Assembly: GCA_963753545.1 (NCBI GenBank)
Contig: CAVWCQ010000008.1
Location: 3,720,001 to 3,784,000, forward strand
Source of the DNA: CAVWCQ01 sp963753545
GTDB lineage: Bacteria > Chloroflexota > Anaerolineae > Aggregatilineales > Aggregatilineaceae
Length of the DNA stretch: 64,000 nt
Direction: 5' to 3'
Shown: positions 34,119-43,510 of the stretch, piece by piece
How positions within the stretch are numbered: the stretch's first letter is position 1
Layout: each line of letters starts with the position of its first letter
Notes under the pieces: generated by a model
What the model was told of the DNA's origin: nothing
Database searches by the model: none
The model's input: only the letters and a program-made list of their open reading frames with translations
Program-made: the position numbers and the translations under genes

Positions 34119-36764
34119 TTATTCTTTCACAAAGGGTGGCGGATCAGCCTGATCCAGATCGTTGACCAGCCGCTGCAACAAGGCTTTTTCCTCCTCCGGG
34201 GTGGTGATATCGCCATCCAGCCATGCCTGCCGCAGATATCCCAAAATCTGACCATAGACGCGGGACGGTTTGAGACCTGTGAGTTGTTCGATATCGTGCC
34301 CGGTGAGTCCCGGCTTGATAAAACGCCAGTCACGGGCAAAGCGGGCGATGTTTTCGCGAGCCTGGGCGCTTGGAGCAGCGGCCCAAGCCGCCAGCCAGCC
34401 AACCTCGTCCAGCGGTTCTAAGAGGCGAACAATGACACTCGGCAACTGCTCCTGTCCAATATCGGGCAGCAACGCAATCGCTGTCCGTGCATCATGCAGA
34501 TGATTCAGGTAGGGGCGCGAGAACATCAGGCGGCGGCCAAGGTTTTCCAGTTCGTCTTCACCCAGGCGAGCGGTTAACAGGGAAAACGTGGTTAGCATCC
34601 AATTATCGAAGGTTTCCAGCGAGGGCCAGGGCAAGTTTTGGCGCGCATAACAAATCGCGTAAAACGCTGCTCGCACCCACTCATCAATCCGCAGTTGAGG
34701 ATGGATCATGCCCAGGACGCCAAGACGCTCCAGTTGAGCAAGGGTGCGCAGGGGATGAGCTTCAGCCAGAATCAGAGCCAGTTCGTGCCGGATACGATCC
34801 CCGCTCACTCGGTCCAGCAAGGATAGCGCGCTTTTGATCAGTTCCTCGGTGCGCGGCTCTATGTGGAAACCCAGGCGCTGCTCAAGACGCACAGCGCGAA
34901 GCATGCGAGTCGGATCATCCACAAAGCTCAGGCTGTGCAGGACGCGGATCACACCATCTTTGAGATCTTGCCGCCCCCCATAAAAATCGAGGACTTCTCC
35001 TAACGGCTCCGGTGAGAGGCGGATCGCCAGCGTGTTGATCGTAAAGTCGCGGCGGTGCAGGTCCGGTTTGATGGATCCCCGCTCGACGGTGGGCAGCGCG
35101 GTGGGCTGCTCGTAAAATTCGGTCCGGGCCGACACAAAATCGATGGCAGCGGGCCAGCCCTGCACCGGAAATTTCAGGTTAAATTTTTGGGCAGCAGACT
35201 CGTCCAGCAACCATTTTCCGGTCCCAAACTGGGCATGGCTGCGCATCTCGCCACCAAGCTGATCCTGAATAGCCCGCACCAGTTCAATTGCGTCGCCTTC
35301 AACAACCAGATCGATGTCTACATTGGGATTTCCGAGCAGCAGATCGCGCACAAATCCACCCACAACATAGAGGCCCATGCGCCGCGCCTGGGCCTGCGCC
35401 GCAACCGCTTCAATCAACTGCCACAGATGCGGCGATACAGCCGAGCGCAACAGCCGGACCATTCGTTCCCGATCCTGATCGTCGGGATGCTGCCCCCACC
35501 GTTTAATCAAATCAGTGCGGGTTACGATACCGAGCAGGCTGCCACTTGCATCCACCACTGGAATCTGGCCCCAACCGGAGCGCATCATCTGCTGCTGAAG
35601 AAGTTCAATGGAATCATCGGGCCGGACAGAGACTTGCCCGGCTTCCATAATATCGCGCACATACTGGCGGCCCATGCCATGACTCATAGCCCGATCAACG
35701 GCGCGCCGTGTCAGCAGGCCCACCAGTTTTCCGCTGCTGTCCACCACCGGGAAACCTTCATGTCCAGTACGCTGCATGCGCCGGGAGGCAGTCTCCACGC
35801 GATCCACGTCCCGGATTGTTTGCACACCCATCGACATCAACGAAGTAACCTGGATGGAAGGCGTCACGATCTGCGGCAGCAGATCGAGAATTTCCTGTCG
35901 CACCTCAGCGATGACACGATGACGGATCAGTGCCGCCGCCGCGCGTCCATGCCCGCCGCCACCAAAATATTTGGCAATCACCGACACATCGATAGCATCG
36001 GTTGTTCCCCGCGCGACGAGTTGAATATCGCCGTTCAACTGCACCAGCACAAAGACTGCCGCAGGCTCGTATAACTCGCGCAGTTTGTGAGCCAGAGTTG
36101 CGATCTCATCCACAGGCTGCTGCACAGAAGCCATAGCCACAACCACCGCGTGACCGTTGATGTTCAGAGTCTGGGCACTTTCGACCAGCTTTTCATACAA
36201 CTGCCGCTGATCTTCCATGAGGGGGTGCTGCAAAAAATCGCGCACAACATCAAGTTCCGCCCCACTTTCCACCAGCCACGCCGCGCAGCGAATATCGCGC
36301 GCCGTTGTCGCACCGTAGGAGAGCGAGCCGGTATCTTCGTAGATTCCCAACAATAATAAGGTAGCATGCAGAGGTTCCAGGGTGATCTGCTGAGCATGAA
36401 TCTGTTCCAAAAGCAGCGTGGTCGTCGCGCCGAGTGGTTCGCCGCTAAAGGTCTGGTGCTCTGTCAGTTCGCGCGTTAGAGGGTGGTGATCGATGAAATG
36501 CACGGGCGTACTGCGGTGCATCCCGCGCACCGTCGAAAAACTCTGCGTATCGACCACCGTTACCCCTTCAACTGGGCCGCCGCGCCGCAGGTCATCGGGT
36601 TGGACAAACGGCAGCCCAATTGCGTAAAGGTTTAAGAAATGGCCCACATTGCGGTTGACGCGACGCGGCAGCACCGGAATGGCTTCCGGTTCCAGTTTGT
36701 GCGCCGCCAGCAGCGATGCCACTGCGTCAAAGTCTGCGTTATCGTGGGTCAGTATGAGCTTCAC
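34119..36764 (-). CDS. DHH phosphoesterase - two CBS - tRNA nucleotidyltransferase fusion
   Basis: 881 residues in four parts. (1) DHH phosphoesterase, 1-300: LTHDNADFDAVASLLAAH, VTVVDTQ, FIDHHPL, GIYEDTGSLSYG, and the DHHA1 motif GGGGHGRAAAALI, all metal ligands present. (2) Two CBS domains, about 305-430 (GHEGFPVVDSSGKLVGLLTR; IPVVDASGSLLGIVTR), which bind adenine nucleotides. (3) Class II nucleotidyltransferase head, about 450-590: YVVGGFVRDLLLG and the DxD pair in VDIDLVVEGDA, then RRDFTINTLAI. (4) Poly(A) polymerase/CCA-enzyme neck and body to the end. Relatives with this plan add A or CCA to tRNA 3' ends; the DHH part may be a nanoRNase or c-di-AMP-type phosphodiesterase. It lies 11 bases after the dehydrogenase gene. 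Confidence 0.9.
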   Translation of the reverse strand: MKLILTHDNADFDAVASLLAAHKLEPEAIPVLPRRVNRNVGHFLNLYAIGLPFVQPDDLRRGGPVEGVTVVDTQSFSTVRGMHRSTPVHFIDHHPLTRELTEHQTFSGEPLGATTTLLLEQIHAQQITLEPLHATLLLLGIYEDTGSLSYGATTARDIRCAAWLVESGAELDVVRDFLQHPLMEDQRQLYEKLVESAQTLNINGHAVVVAMASVQQPVDEIATLAHKLRELYEPAAVFVLVQLNGDIQLVARGTTDAIDVSVIAKYFGGGGHGRAAAALIRHRVIAEVRQEILDLLPQIVTPSIQVTSLMSMGVQTIRDVDRVETASRRMQRTGHEGFPVVDSSGKLVGLLTRRAVDRAMSHGMGRQYVRDIMEAGQVSVRPDDSIELLQQQMMRSGWGQIPVVDASGSLLGIVTRTDLIKRWGQHPDDQDRERMVRLLRSAVSPHLWQLIEAVAAQAQARRMGLYVVGGFVRDLLLGNPNVDIDLVVEGDAIELVRAIQDQLGGEMRSHAQFGTGKWLLDESAAQKFNLKFPVQGWPAAIDFVSARTEFYEQPTALPTVERGSIKPDLHRRDFTINTLAIRLSPEPLGEVLDFYGGRQDLKDGVIRVLHSLSFVDDPTRMLRAVRLEQRLGFHIEPRTEELIKSALSLLDRVSGDRIRHELALILAEAHPLRTLAQLERLGVLGMIHPQLRIDEWVRAAFYAICYARQNLPWPSLETFDNWMLTTFSLLTARLGEDELENLGRRLMFSRPYLNHLHDARTAIALLPDIGQEQLPSVIVRLLEPLDEVGWLAAWAAAPSAQARENIARFARDWRFIKPGLTGHDIEQLTGLKPSRVYGQILGYLRQAWLDGDITTPEEEKALLQRLVNDLDQADPPPFVKE

Positions 36765-36775
36765 AGATCGACGGC

Positions 36776-37843
36776 CTAACCCAAAGCGTCCCAGACCGCG
36801 AGCTTAGCGTGTACGCGGCGGATCACCTCATCGGTAAACTCAGTCGTCATGGCGTGCCCGCCCAGGTCCGACGTGCGAACGCCATCATAAACCGTTTCGA
36901 GCGTTGCCTCACGGATGGCACGGCAGGCGCGAGCCGCCTGATCCGTATTGATATAGTTGAGCAGTGTGGCCCCTGCCATGATCATCGCCACCGGGTTCGC
37001 AAGATTTTTGCCCTCGAGTGAAGGAGCTGTGCCGTGCGGCGCTTCGGTAATGATTGCATTGGGTTGCATATCTTCATCAAAGCTCAAAATGACGGACTCC
37101 GATCCGGCAATGGTGCCAAACATCTTCAGCACCAGATCCGACATACTGTCGCCGTCGCGGTTGAGGGCCGGGATCACCAGTGCCTCGCCACTGCTCTCCA
37201 ACAGCAGGGCATAAGTCGCATCGATTAGCTGCGGATCATAGCGCACAGATGGATGACGCGCCGCCGCCGCGTCGAGTTCTTCCTTAAACATGCCTTCATA
37301 AACCGGGCTGACGGTGTACTTGGGGCCGCCAAAGACTTTCGCCCCGGTGCGCTTGGCATACTGGAAGGCATATTCGGCTACATTACGGCAGGTGCGGCGG
37401 CTGATATGTTCGGTGCGGTAGGCGATCTCATCCAGGCCTTCGCCTTCGCGCCATTCTTTTGCGCCATAGGCCCCATCGACGGCCATGCGCACTACAGCGA
37501 TGGGCGAGTGCACACCGGCAATGGGCTGCACAGGCGGCAGTCGACGTCCTACCCGGAGAATTACCTGGGCATTTATCGCTTCACGCAGGATAGCGTTGGG
37601 GCTGCCTACATCGTCCGCGTCACCGGGTGTAATCGTCGCCGCCTTGATGCCCAGCCCATGCGTTTTAACCGCTTCGGCAGCATCAAGAACAATCTGATTT
37701 TTCGTGGCGCGGCGGTTTTCCAGCGAGAGATCAAACGTTTTAAAATGGAGGGGCACTGAAATAGATGTCAAGACACGCAGAGATTCTTCGAGCAGTTCCT
37801 GCCCGGTCTGGTCTCCTTGCATCACCACAACGGTTTGTTCCAC
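36776..37843 (-). CDS. Isocitrate/isopropylmalate dehydrogenase family enzyme
   Basis: 355 residues with the beta-decarboxylating dehydrogenase fold: VVMQGDQTGQELLEESLRV at the start, GGPKYTVSPVYEGMFKEEL with the catalytic Lys region, LNRDGDSMSDLVLKMFGTIAGS with the metal-binding Asp residues, and APHGTAPSLEGKNLANPVAMIMAG for the cofactor loop. The substrate may be isocitrate, isopropylmalate or homoisocitrate; the signature around NRDGD departs from the textbook pattern (NLYGD), so I leave the symbol blank. No leuBCD genes are nearby, which argues against a leucine-specific role. It lies between the response regulator (45-base gap) and the DHH-CBS-nucleotidyltransferase gene. Confidence 0.85.
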   Translation of the reverse strand: MEQTVVVMQGDQTGQELLEESLRVLTSISVPLHFKTFDLSLENRRATKNQIVLDAAEAVKTHGLGIKAATITPGDADDVGSPNAILREAINAQVILRVGRRLPPVQPIAGVHSPIAVVRMAVDGAYGAKEWREGEGLDEIAYRTEHISRRTCRNVAEYAFQYAKRTGAKVFGGPKYTVSPVYEGMFKEELDAAAARHPSVRYDPQLIDATYALLLESSGEALVIPALNRDGDSMSDLVLKMFGTIAGSESVILSFDEDMQPNAIITEAPHGTAPSLEGKNLANPVAMIMAGATLLNYINTDQAARACRAIREATLETVYDGVRTSDLGGHAMTTEFTDEVIRRVHAKLAVWDALG

Positions 37844-37888
37844 TGTGCAACCAATCCTTTCTGGAGTGGGTACGGGTTGGCGCGCTGG

Positions 37889-38461
37889 TTACTTTTTGTC
37901 TGGTTCTGCCGGAGGCGAAGCGATCGGAATCACACTGTCAGCTTTAGGCTCCCCCTGATCTGCGGCGTCTGCTGGCAGTGGTGCAGACGAAACCTGCGGC
38001 GCAGAAGAAATTTGCGGTGCGGGAGCAGCAGGAGGTGCAGAAGCGACCTGAGGAACGGGCGCTGCTTGCGGCGCAGCGGCAGCAGTTACGGCGCGCTGTC
38101 TGATTGCCTTCTCGATCTGGTCGATCAAGATATCCATGTCAATAGGCTTGAATATCACCAGATCAGCCCCTGCCTCAACCCGCCGTTCTTCGATGTCCAG
38201 TGCTGGATAAGCGGTCACAAACATGATAGGCAGACTCCGCGTAGCCTGGTCTGCACGCATCATTTTGCACAGCGTAAACCCATCAAGCTTCGGCATCATA
38301 ATATCCAGCAGCACGACATGCGGTTTAGTTTTTTCTGCTATACCAATCGCTTCAACAGAATTGAGTGTGATGATCGGTTCATATCCGCTGATATCGAGAA
38401 TCATCCGCAGCAGATTTAACGTATCTTCCTCATCGTCCACAACCAGAACTCGTATTTTCAC
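37889..38461 (-). CDS. Single-domain response regulator with Pro/Ala-rich tail
   Basis: 190 residues. Residues 1-122 are a receiver: VLVVDDEEDTLNLLRM, phospho-Asp in VVLLDIMMPKLDGF, Thr in MFVTAYP, Lys in VIFKPIDMDILIDQI. The last 65 residues are a low-complexity chain of Ala, Pro, Val, Gln and Ser (repeats of AP, PQ and SAP) with no DNA-binding or enzyme domain, so it may act as a phosphate relay or protein-protein switch. It is placed 50 bases after the large hybrid kinase and probably takes phosphate from it. The GC-rich repetitive codons in the tail are ordinary coding sequence. Confidence 0.88.
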   Translation of the reverse strand: MKIRVLVVDDEEDTLNLLRMILDISGYEPIITLNSVEAIGIAEKTKPHVVLLDIMMPKLDGFTLCKMMRADQATRSLPIMFVTAYPALDIEERRVEAGADLVIFKPIDMDILIDQIEKAIRQRAVTAAAAPQAAPVPQVASAPPAAPAPQISSAPQVSSAPLPADAADQGEPKADSVIPIASPPAEPDKK

Positions 38462-38511
38462 GCTTCACCCTTTTTAAACGCTGCACAGATTATATTAAGA
38501 CAAGGACACAA

Positions 38512-41500
38512 TTATATATCAATAGCCGTCACCTTGGGCAGCGTCAAATGGAAGGTGCTGCCCTGGCCAAGCTGACTTTCAACCCAGACACGCCCATTAT
38601 GCCCATCAATAACCCGCCGGACAATAGCGAGGCCCAGTCCCGTACCACCAAAACGCCGTGTCGTTCCGCTGTCTACCTGATAAAAACGCCGGAAAATCTT
38701 CTCATGTTCATCGGGATGAATTCCAATGCCATGATCACGCACACTGGCGTGCAACATCGGCCCGCCCGGATCTTCAATCGTAACCTCGATCTGAGTCGAG
38801 TTGGGGCTGAATTTAATCGCGTTTTCCAGCAGTTCTTCAAAGACCTCGCCCACGCGCACCGGATCAGCATAAATCGGTGGCAAATTGGCCGGAATGCGCG
38901 GCACAATATGGATATCTCGCCCCTGAGATTGTCCCGCAATCGACCGCACGGCAAGAGCAACGACTCGTTCAAGATGGATGGGTTTTGGCTCCAGGTTATG
39001 GGCTTCTGATTCCTGGACGGCAATGATATCTTTAACCAGATCGGCTAGATGCTGTGCCTTGTTCACAACCAGACCCATCGCTTCGCCCTGTTCATCATTC
39101 AGAGAACCAAATGCGCCATCGGTCAGGAGGCGCAAATAACCGAGGATGTGCGTCAGCGGCGTGCGCAGCTCGTGCGAGAGATTTTGGAGCAGATCGTCTT
39201 TAGCACGGTCCGCTTCCTGAAGCTCCGTATAGGCTGCTTCCAGCGCAGAAGCGCGAGCCTCCTGGGTGGTATAAAGCTGCGCGTTCTCCATCGCATTTCC
39301 CACGACATTGGCAATGCCCTGGCATAGCGATAGTTCCGCATTATCAAATACACGGGCATCACGCTTCGAGTCGATCAGCTTCACCAGCCCATTCGACTCT
39401 CCTCGAACAAACAAGGGAGCTACCAGACAGGTTCGACCTCCCACGCCGGTTAGATAGCCTTGTTCATTTGGATCGTGCTCCAACTGGTCCGACTGCAGGG
39501 TCAGCGCTTCACCTGTCGATAGCACCGCAGCCATACTGGAATAGTGCCGAACATCCCAGGTTAATCCTGACTGTTCAAGCCATAACGCACGCCCTATTTC
39601 GCGCAGCAGCCGTATCTCACCCGTATTTGCATCCCAGTGAGTTACGCTGCACCACCGGAAGCCGCTTGCCTGTAAAACGCGCTGTACAAGATCAGTCAGG
39701 GCGGGACGAGAGAGCCAATTCCGTGAGTCCTGCGCCTCGACACCTTCCTGCCACCGCGCTACGACATCAGCCACAGAATTGAGCAGTGACTGTGGGATAA
39801 CGTCTTCCTGCCTTTCACTGTGCAGTGATACGGTTCCCACCATCTGCCCGCCGATACAAATAGGCAGCGCTGCGCAGGTCTGCAAGCCAGAAGCGTTCGT
39901 TTCGACAGATTCCTGATCGCCGTTTTTGCCATTTGCAGTGATCAGAATGCCTTGTTCAAATGCCGTCCGCGTGATAGACATCTGGCCTAAATTCAGAACG
40001 GGGCCGCAGTTGGGTGACCAATAAGCGTTCACTACTTCTGCCAGAATGGAGAGGTGGTTGGATTGTCGATGCCAGGTCGAAATCACAACACGCTCGACCT
40101 GCAAAGCCAGGCTGAGCCGCCGGGCAATACGCTCCAGTATGTCGCCGAAATCGAGCGTCGAAGACACAGCAGCACTGGCATCGAGCAGCGTACTGAGTTC
40201 AGTCACGCGGCGGCGCATCTGATCAAACAAGCGTGCATTTTCAATGGCAACAGCGGCAGACCCCGCGAGACTTTCCAGGGTCTTCATATCCTGCTCATCG
40301 AAAAGGCCCTCGCACTTGTTAATGACTTCGAGCACGCCAATCAATTCATCAGAGGCAATCAACGGCACGACGACCACAGATCGCGCGTCTGGGCCATAGC
40401 CCGCGATCACCGTTTCGCTGGCATCGTCGGAAGAGGCATTCACCAACTGTGATTTTGAAGTACTCGCTACCCACCCGCTCAATCCTTCACCGACAGCAAC
40501 CGTTTTTCCTTCGCTGCGGTTGGCCTCTGCCCCGATGGAAGCTACTGTTACCAGCAGATCCGTCTGCTCGGTATCACGCAGCAGAATAGAAGCGGAACTC
40601 CCCTGCACAACCTGTAAGGCAGATTCCAGGCTGATCATGATCACTTCCTGGAAAGAGCGGGCCGAAGATATCGCGTTAGCCGCCCGGTTGATCACCATCA
40701 ACCGTTGTGTTTGCAGGCGCAGCGCATCCTCATGCTTTTGCAGTTCGGCCAAATCGGTAACAACCATGACCGTACTTTGCCCATCACCATCCGGGGCCGG
40801 AGCAACTGCTCTGGAGAGCAAAACGGGCACTGTTTCGCCATGCCGGGTAAAGACGTGTTGGGAAAATGGCAGTGTGTTGCGGCGCTGCCCGGTCAAACTG
40901 GTCACAATACGCTCGCGCTGCGCTGGGTGAAAGAGCAACCCTACGCTGCGTCCATAGAGCATTTCGCGCGTATAGTCTGTCATCCGCAGCAAGCGGTTGT
41001 TAACGTAGGTGATTTTCGCCTCGTCATCAACTACGATCAGGCCTTCGCCCATTGTGTCCAAAACCATTTTGCGGAAGGATTGCTCGGCGCGCATCTGGCC
41101 TTCGCGTGCCGCCAGATCTGCTATCAGGCGGGCATTATCAACGACCATCGCCGCCTGTGTGCTGAGTGAACTGAGGATTTGCTGGGTGCGGCGCGATTCA
41201 GCGACACTGGCATCCATCGTTGCCAGTACCATCACGCCGACTGCGCGTTCTGCCGTCACCAATGGCAGCAAACTGATGAAAGCAAGTCTGAACTGGGCAA
41301 AAACACGATAGAAGGCAGCCCCGCCGGGCAGGTTCTGAAACTTGGCCGCCGGAATATTAATCAACACTTTGCGATTGAGGATCACATCGGCCAGAGGATT
41401 ATCGCCTGGACGCAGCGGAAACCGCACCTCGTCCTGTTCGCCCTGAAGCATCGTCAGGAAGTAGCGGGCCGCTTCTGCGCCGCGATCAATCGCGACACAT

Positions 41501-41995
41501 TGGTTAACCAGCCAGTGATTGTCGCTATCAACGATCAACAGCCAGGCCAGGTTGCAAGGCAAAATCGTGAGCGCGGTATAAGCCATTTCTTCCAACAGAC
41601 GGTGGTGGTCGGGGTGGTGCTCATCGCGCTGCCCAACAATACGTTGGATGCGTTCCAGCAAATCGGGAAAGTGGATTGGCTTGGTAATGTAATCTGTCGC
41701 ACCAGCCAGCAGTCCCTCAGCACGGGCTTCGGACGGGCTGCGTGCCGACACCAGAATCACCGGAATATCGGACGTTGAGGGATTCATGCGCAGGCGGCGG
41801 CACGTCTCAATACCATCCATGCCAGGCATCATAACATCTAAGAGAATCAGATCGGGGCGGCGCTCATCGGCTAGAGCCAGGGCTTGCTGCCCCCGAGTTC
41901 GCCATCTGAGTTTCGTACCCTTCTCGCTGGAGCCAGTCAGGTAAGAACTCAATTGCATCGGGCATGTCATCAACAATCAGGATTTTGACTGCCAT
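38512..41995 (-). CDS. Hybrid sensor kinase REC-GAF-PAS-GAF-GAF-GAF-HisKA-HATPase, frame broken near 41892
   Basis: About 1160 residues, soluble. From ATG 41995 the receiver starts MAVKILIVDDMPDAIEFLPD and runs to QMANSG; there five G residues (minus strand, 41890-41894) replace an expected four, and the adjacent frame continues GQQALALADERRPDLILLDV to the normal end at 38512. An extra G is the simplest cause. Then follow a GAF-like domain (about 130-300), PAS (FRKMVLDTMGEGLIVVDDEAK), a strong GAF (VGEGLSGWVASTSKSQLV, GVLEVINK), two weaker GAF units, the H-box NLSHELRTPLTHILGYLRLL, and the ATPase with ELLENAIKFSPNS, DHGIGI, GGTGLGLAI. The N-terminal receiver suggests control by another kinase. 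The operon reads on to the 190-residue regulator. Confidence 0.87.
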
Positions 41996-42075
41996 AGGAC
42001 CTTGATTACCTTGTCTACATTATTGAGACAGGATTGTGAAGAAAGAAGCACTTAACTCATTCCCGTTGTAAGTCA

Positions 42076-42081
42076 ATTATA
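42076..42081 (-). promoter_or_regulatory. Possible -10 element for the hybrid-kinase operon
   Basis: A perfect TATAAT on the minus strand, 81 bases before ATG 41995. No good -35 hexamer is found at 16-18 bases; TTCACA stands 20 bases away. The remainder of the 41996-42264 divergent region shows no other structure. Confidence 0.28.
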
Positions 42082-42210
42082 CTTGGATTTGCCAAATCGG
42101 ATGTGAATACGCCCCTAAAGTTGTCCAAATACACCTCCCAGGCGAAGTGACACTGCGCATAGCGAGTGGTGGATATTGTTACTTGGCGCATTATCTCCAA
42201 CGCCCTATAG

Positions 42211-42239
42211 TTGAGTTTAAGAACCAGATTTTGTATTTA
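42211..42239 (+). promoter_or_regulatory. Promoter of the aminotransferase-CoA transferase-Kor operon
   Basis: TTGAGT (42211-42216), a 17-base spacer and TATTTA (42234-42239). Initiation would fall near 42246, leaving a 19-base leader with AAGGGG before ATG 42265. Confidence 0.48.
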
Positions 42240-42264
42240 ATAGATTAAGGGGCACAAAGAAAAT

Positions 42265-43494
42265 ATGAGCATTTTATGGGAGTCTCGTTATGCAATGCGT
42301 ATGCAAGGCATAACAAGTTCTACCATCCGCGAACTGTTAAAACTCACTCAGCGACCAGAAGTTATATCTTTTGCTGGTGGCCTACCAGCGGCGGAGTACT
42401 TCCCTGTAGAACGATTTAAAGAAGCATGTCATCATGTTTTGTCCGAGCAAGCGCATCTCGCACTGCAATATGGCGCAACAGAAGGGTATACGCCGCTCCG
42501 CGAGCTGATTGCGGAACAGCTTTGCCATTTCCAAATCTGCGTCACGGCAGAAAATGTGTTGATCACATCCGGATCGCAGCAGGCGCTCAGTATGATTGCC
42601 GCGCTGTTGATCAATCCGGGTGATCGAGTATTGGTTGAAGAGCCGACTTACCTGGGCGCATTGCAAGCATTCAGCGCGTACCAAGCTGCCTATGTGGGTG
42701 TCCCCACCGATAGTAATGGCATTTGCACAGATCAGATCCCGCACGCGCTGCTGCATGGTCCAAAGTTTATGTATATTCTTCCCAACTTCCAGAATCCGGC
42801 TGGTGTCACGCTCAGCTATGAACGGCGCGTTGAGCTGATCCGGTTGGCGCACCTGCATGGACTACCCATCGTCGAAGACGATCCGTACGGGGCGCTACGC
42901 TTCGAAGGAGAACATATCAAGCCGCTCGTTGTGATTGACGCCGAAACATCCCCTAATGGACATGGCGGCGAATATACCGGAAATGTGATTTACCTGAGCA
43001 CCTTCTCCAAGACACTCGCGCCAGGAATGCGCATCGCCTGGGTAGTTGCTCCTGCTCCGGTCATTTCCCGGCTCGTCCAGCTCAAACAGGGGGCCGATCT
43101 GCACACCAGCACCTTCAACCAGATGGTCACCTACGAAGTCGCCAAGGACGGTTTTCTCGATAAGCACGTCCACCAACTGCGCCAGGTATACCGCCAGCGG
43201 CGCGACGCGATGTTAAGCGCGCTGGACCGTTATATGCCGCCTGAAGTACAGTGGACTCAGCCGCAAGGTGGGTTGTTCCTCTGGCTGCATCTGCCCAAGA
43301 ATATCACCGATCGGGCGCTGTTCGAAGCGGCGATCAAACGCAACGTCGCTTTTGTGCCCGGCAAATCATTTTTCACGACACCTAACCCACCACCAACGGC
43401 GCGGTTAAACTTCTCGTGTATGAACGAAGATCGTATCGTCGAAGGTATTAAACGCCTGAGCGAAGCGATACTCGAAATCCAACCATCGCATTAG
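42265..43494 (+). CDS. PLP-dependent aminotransferase, class I/II (LysN/2-aminoadipate type)
   Basis: 409 residues, fold type I. VISFAGGLPAAEYFP, LQYGATEGYTPLRELIAEQL, ITSGSQQALSMIAALLINPGD, LPNFQNPAGVTLS, and the PLP lysine Lys249 in YLSTFSKTLAPGMRIAW are the signatures of the LysN/ARO8/MocR-like group without the regulatory domain. Members move amino groups between 2-oxoglutarate and aromatic, branched-chain or 2-aminoadipate substrates. Because a CoA-transferase gene starts 16 bases later and Kor subunits follow, I infer that it feeds a 2-oxoacid into that oxidoreductase. The exact amino acid cannot be named. Confidence 0.9.
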   Translation: MSILWESRYAMRMQGITSSTIRELLKLTQRPEVISFAGGLPAAEYFPVERFKEACHHVLSEQAHLALQYGATEGYTPLRELIAEQLCHFQICVTAENVLITSGSQQALSMIAALLINPGDRVLVEEPTYLGALQAFSAYQAAYVGVPTDSNGICTDQIPHALLHGPKFMYILPNFQNPAGVTLSYERRVELIRLAHLHGLPIVEDDPYGALRFEGEHIKPLVVIDAETSPNGHGGEYTGNVIYLSTFSKTLAPGMRIAWVVAPAPVISRLVQLKQGADLHTSTFNQMVTYEVAKDGFLDKHVHQLRQVYRQRRDAMLSALDRYMPPEVQWTQPQGGLFLWLHLPKNITDRALFEAAIKRNVAFVPGKSFFTTPNPPPTARLNFSCMNEDRIVEGIKRLSEAILEIQPSH

Positions 43495-43510
43495 TTGTTA
43501 CGGAGTTAGC

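Noticed and set aside
35055..36074. A 339-codon frame on the plus strand
   Set aside because: It lies wholly antisense to the well-supported DHH-CBS-nucleotidyltransferase gene, has a His/Gln/Arg-rich composition with no known domain, and is a shadow of its codon pattern.
37889..38100. Short repeating GC-rich units resembling a repeat array
   Set aside because: They are the Pro/Ala codons of the response-regulator tail, in frame and without spacers; not CRISPR.
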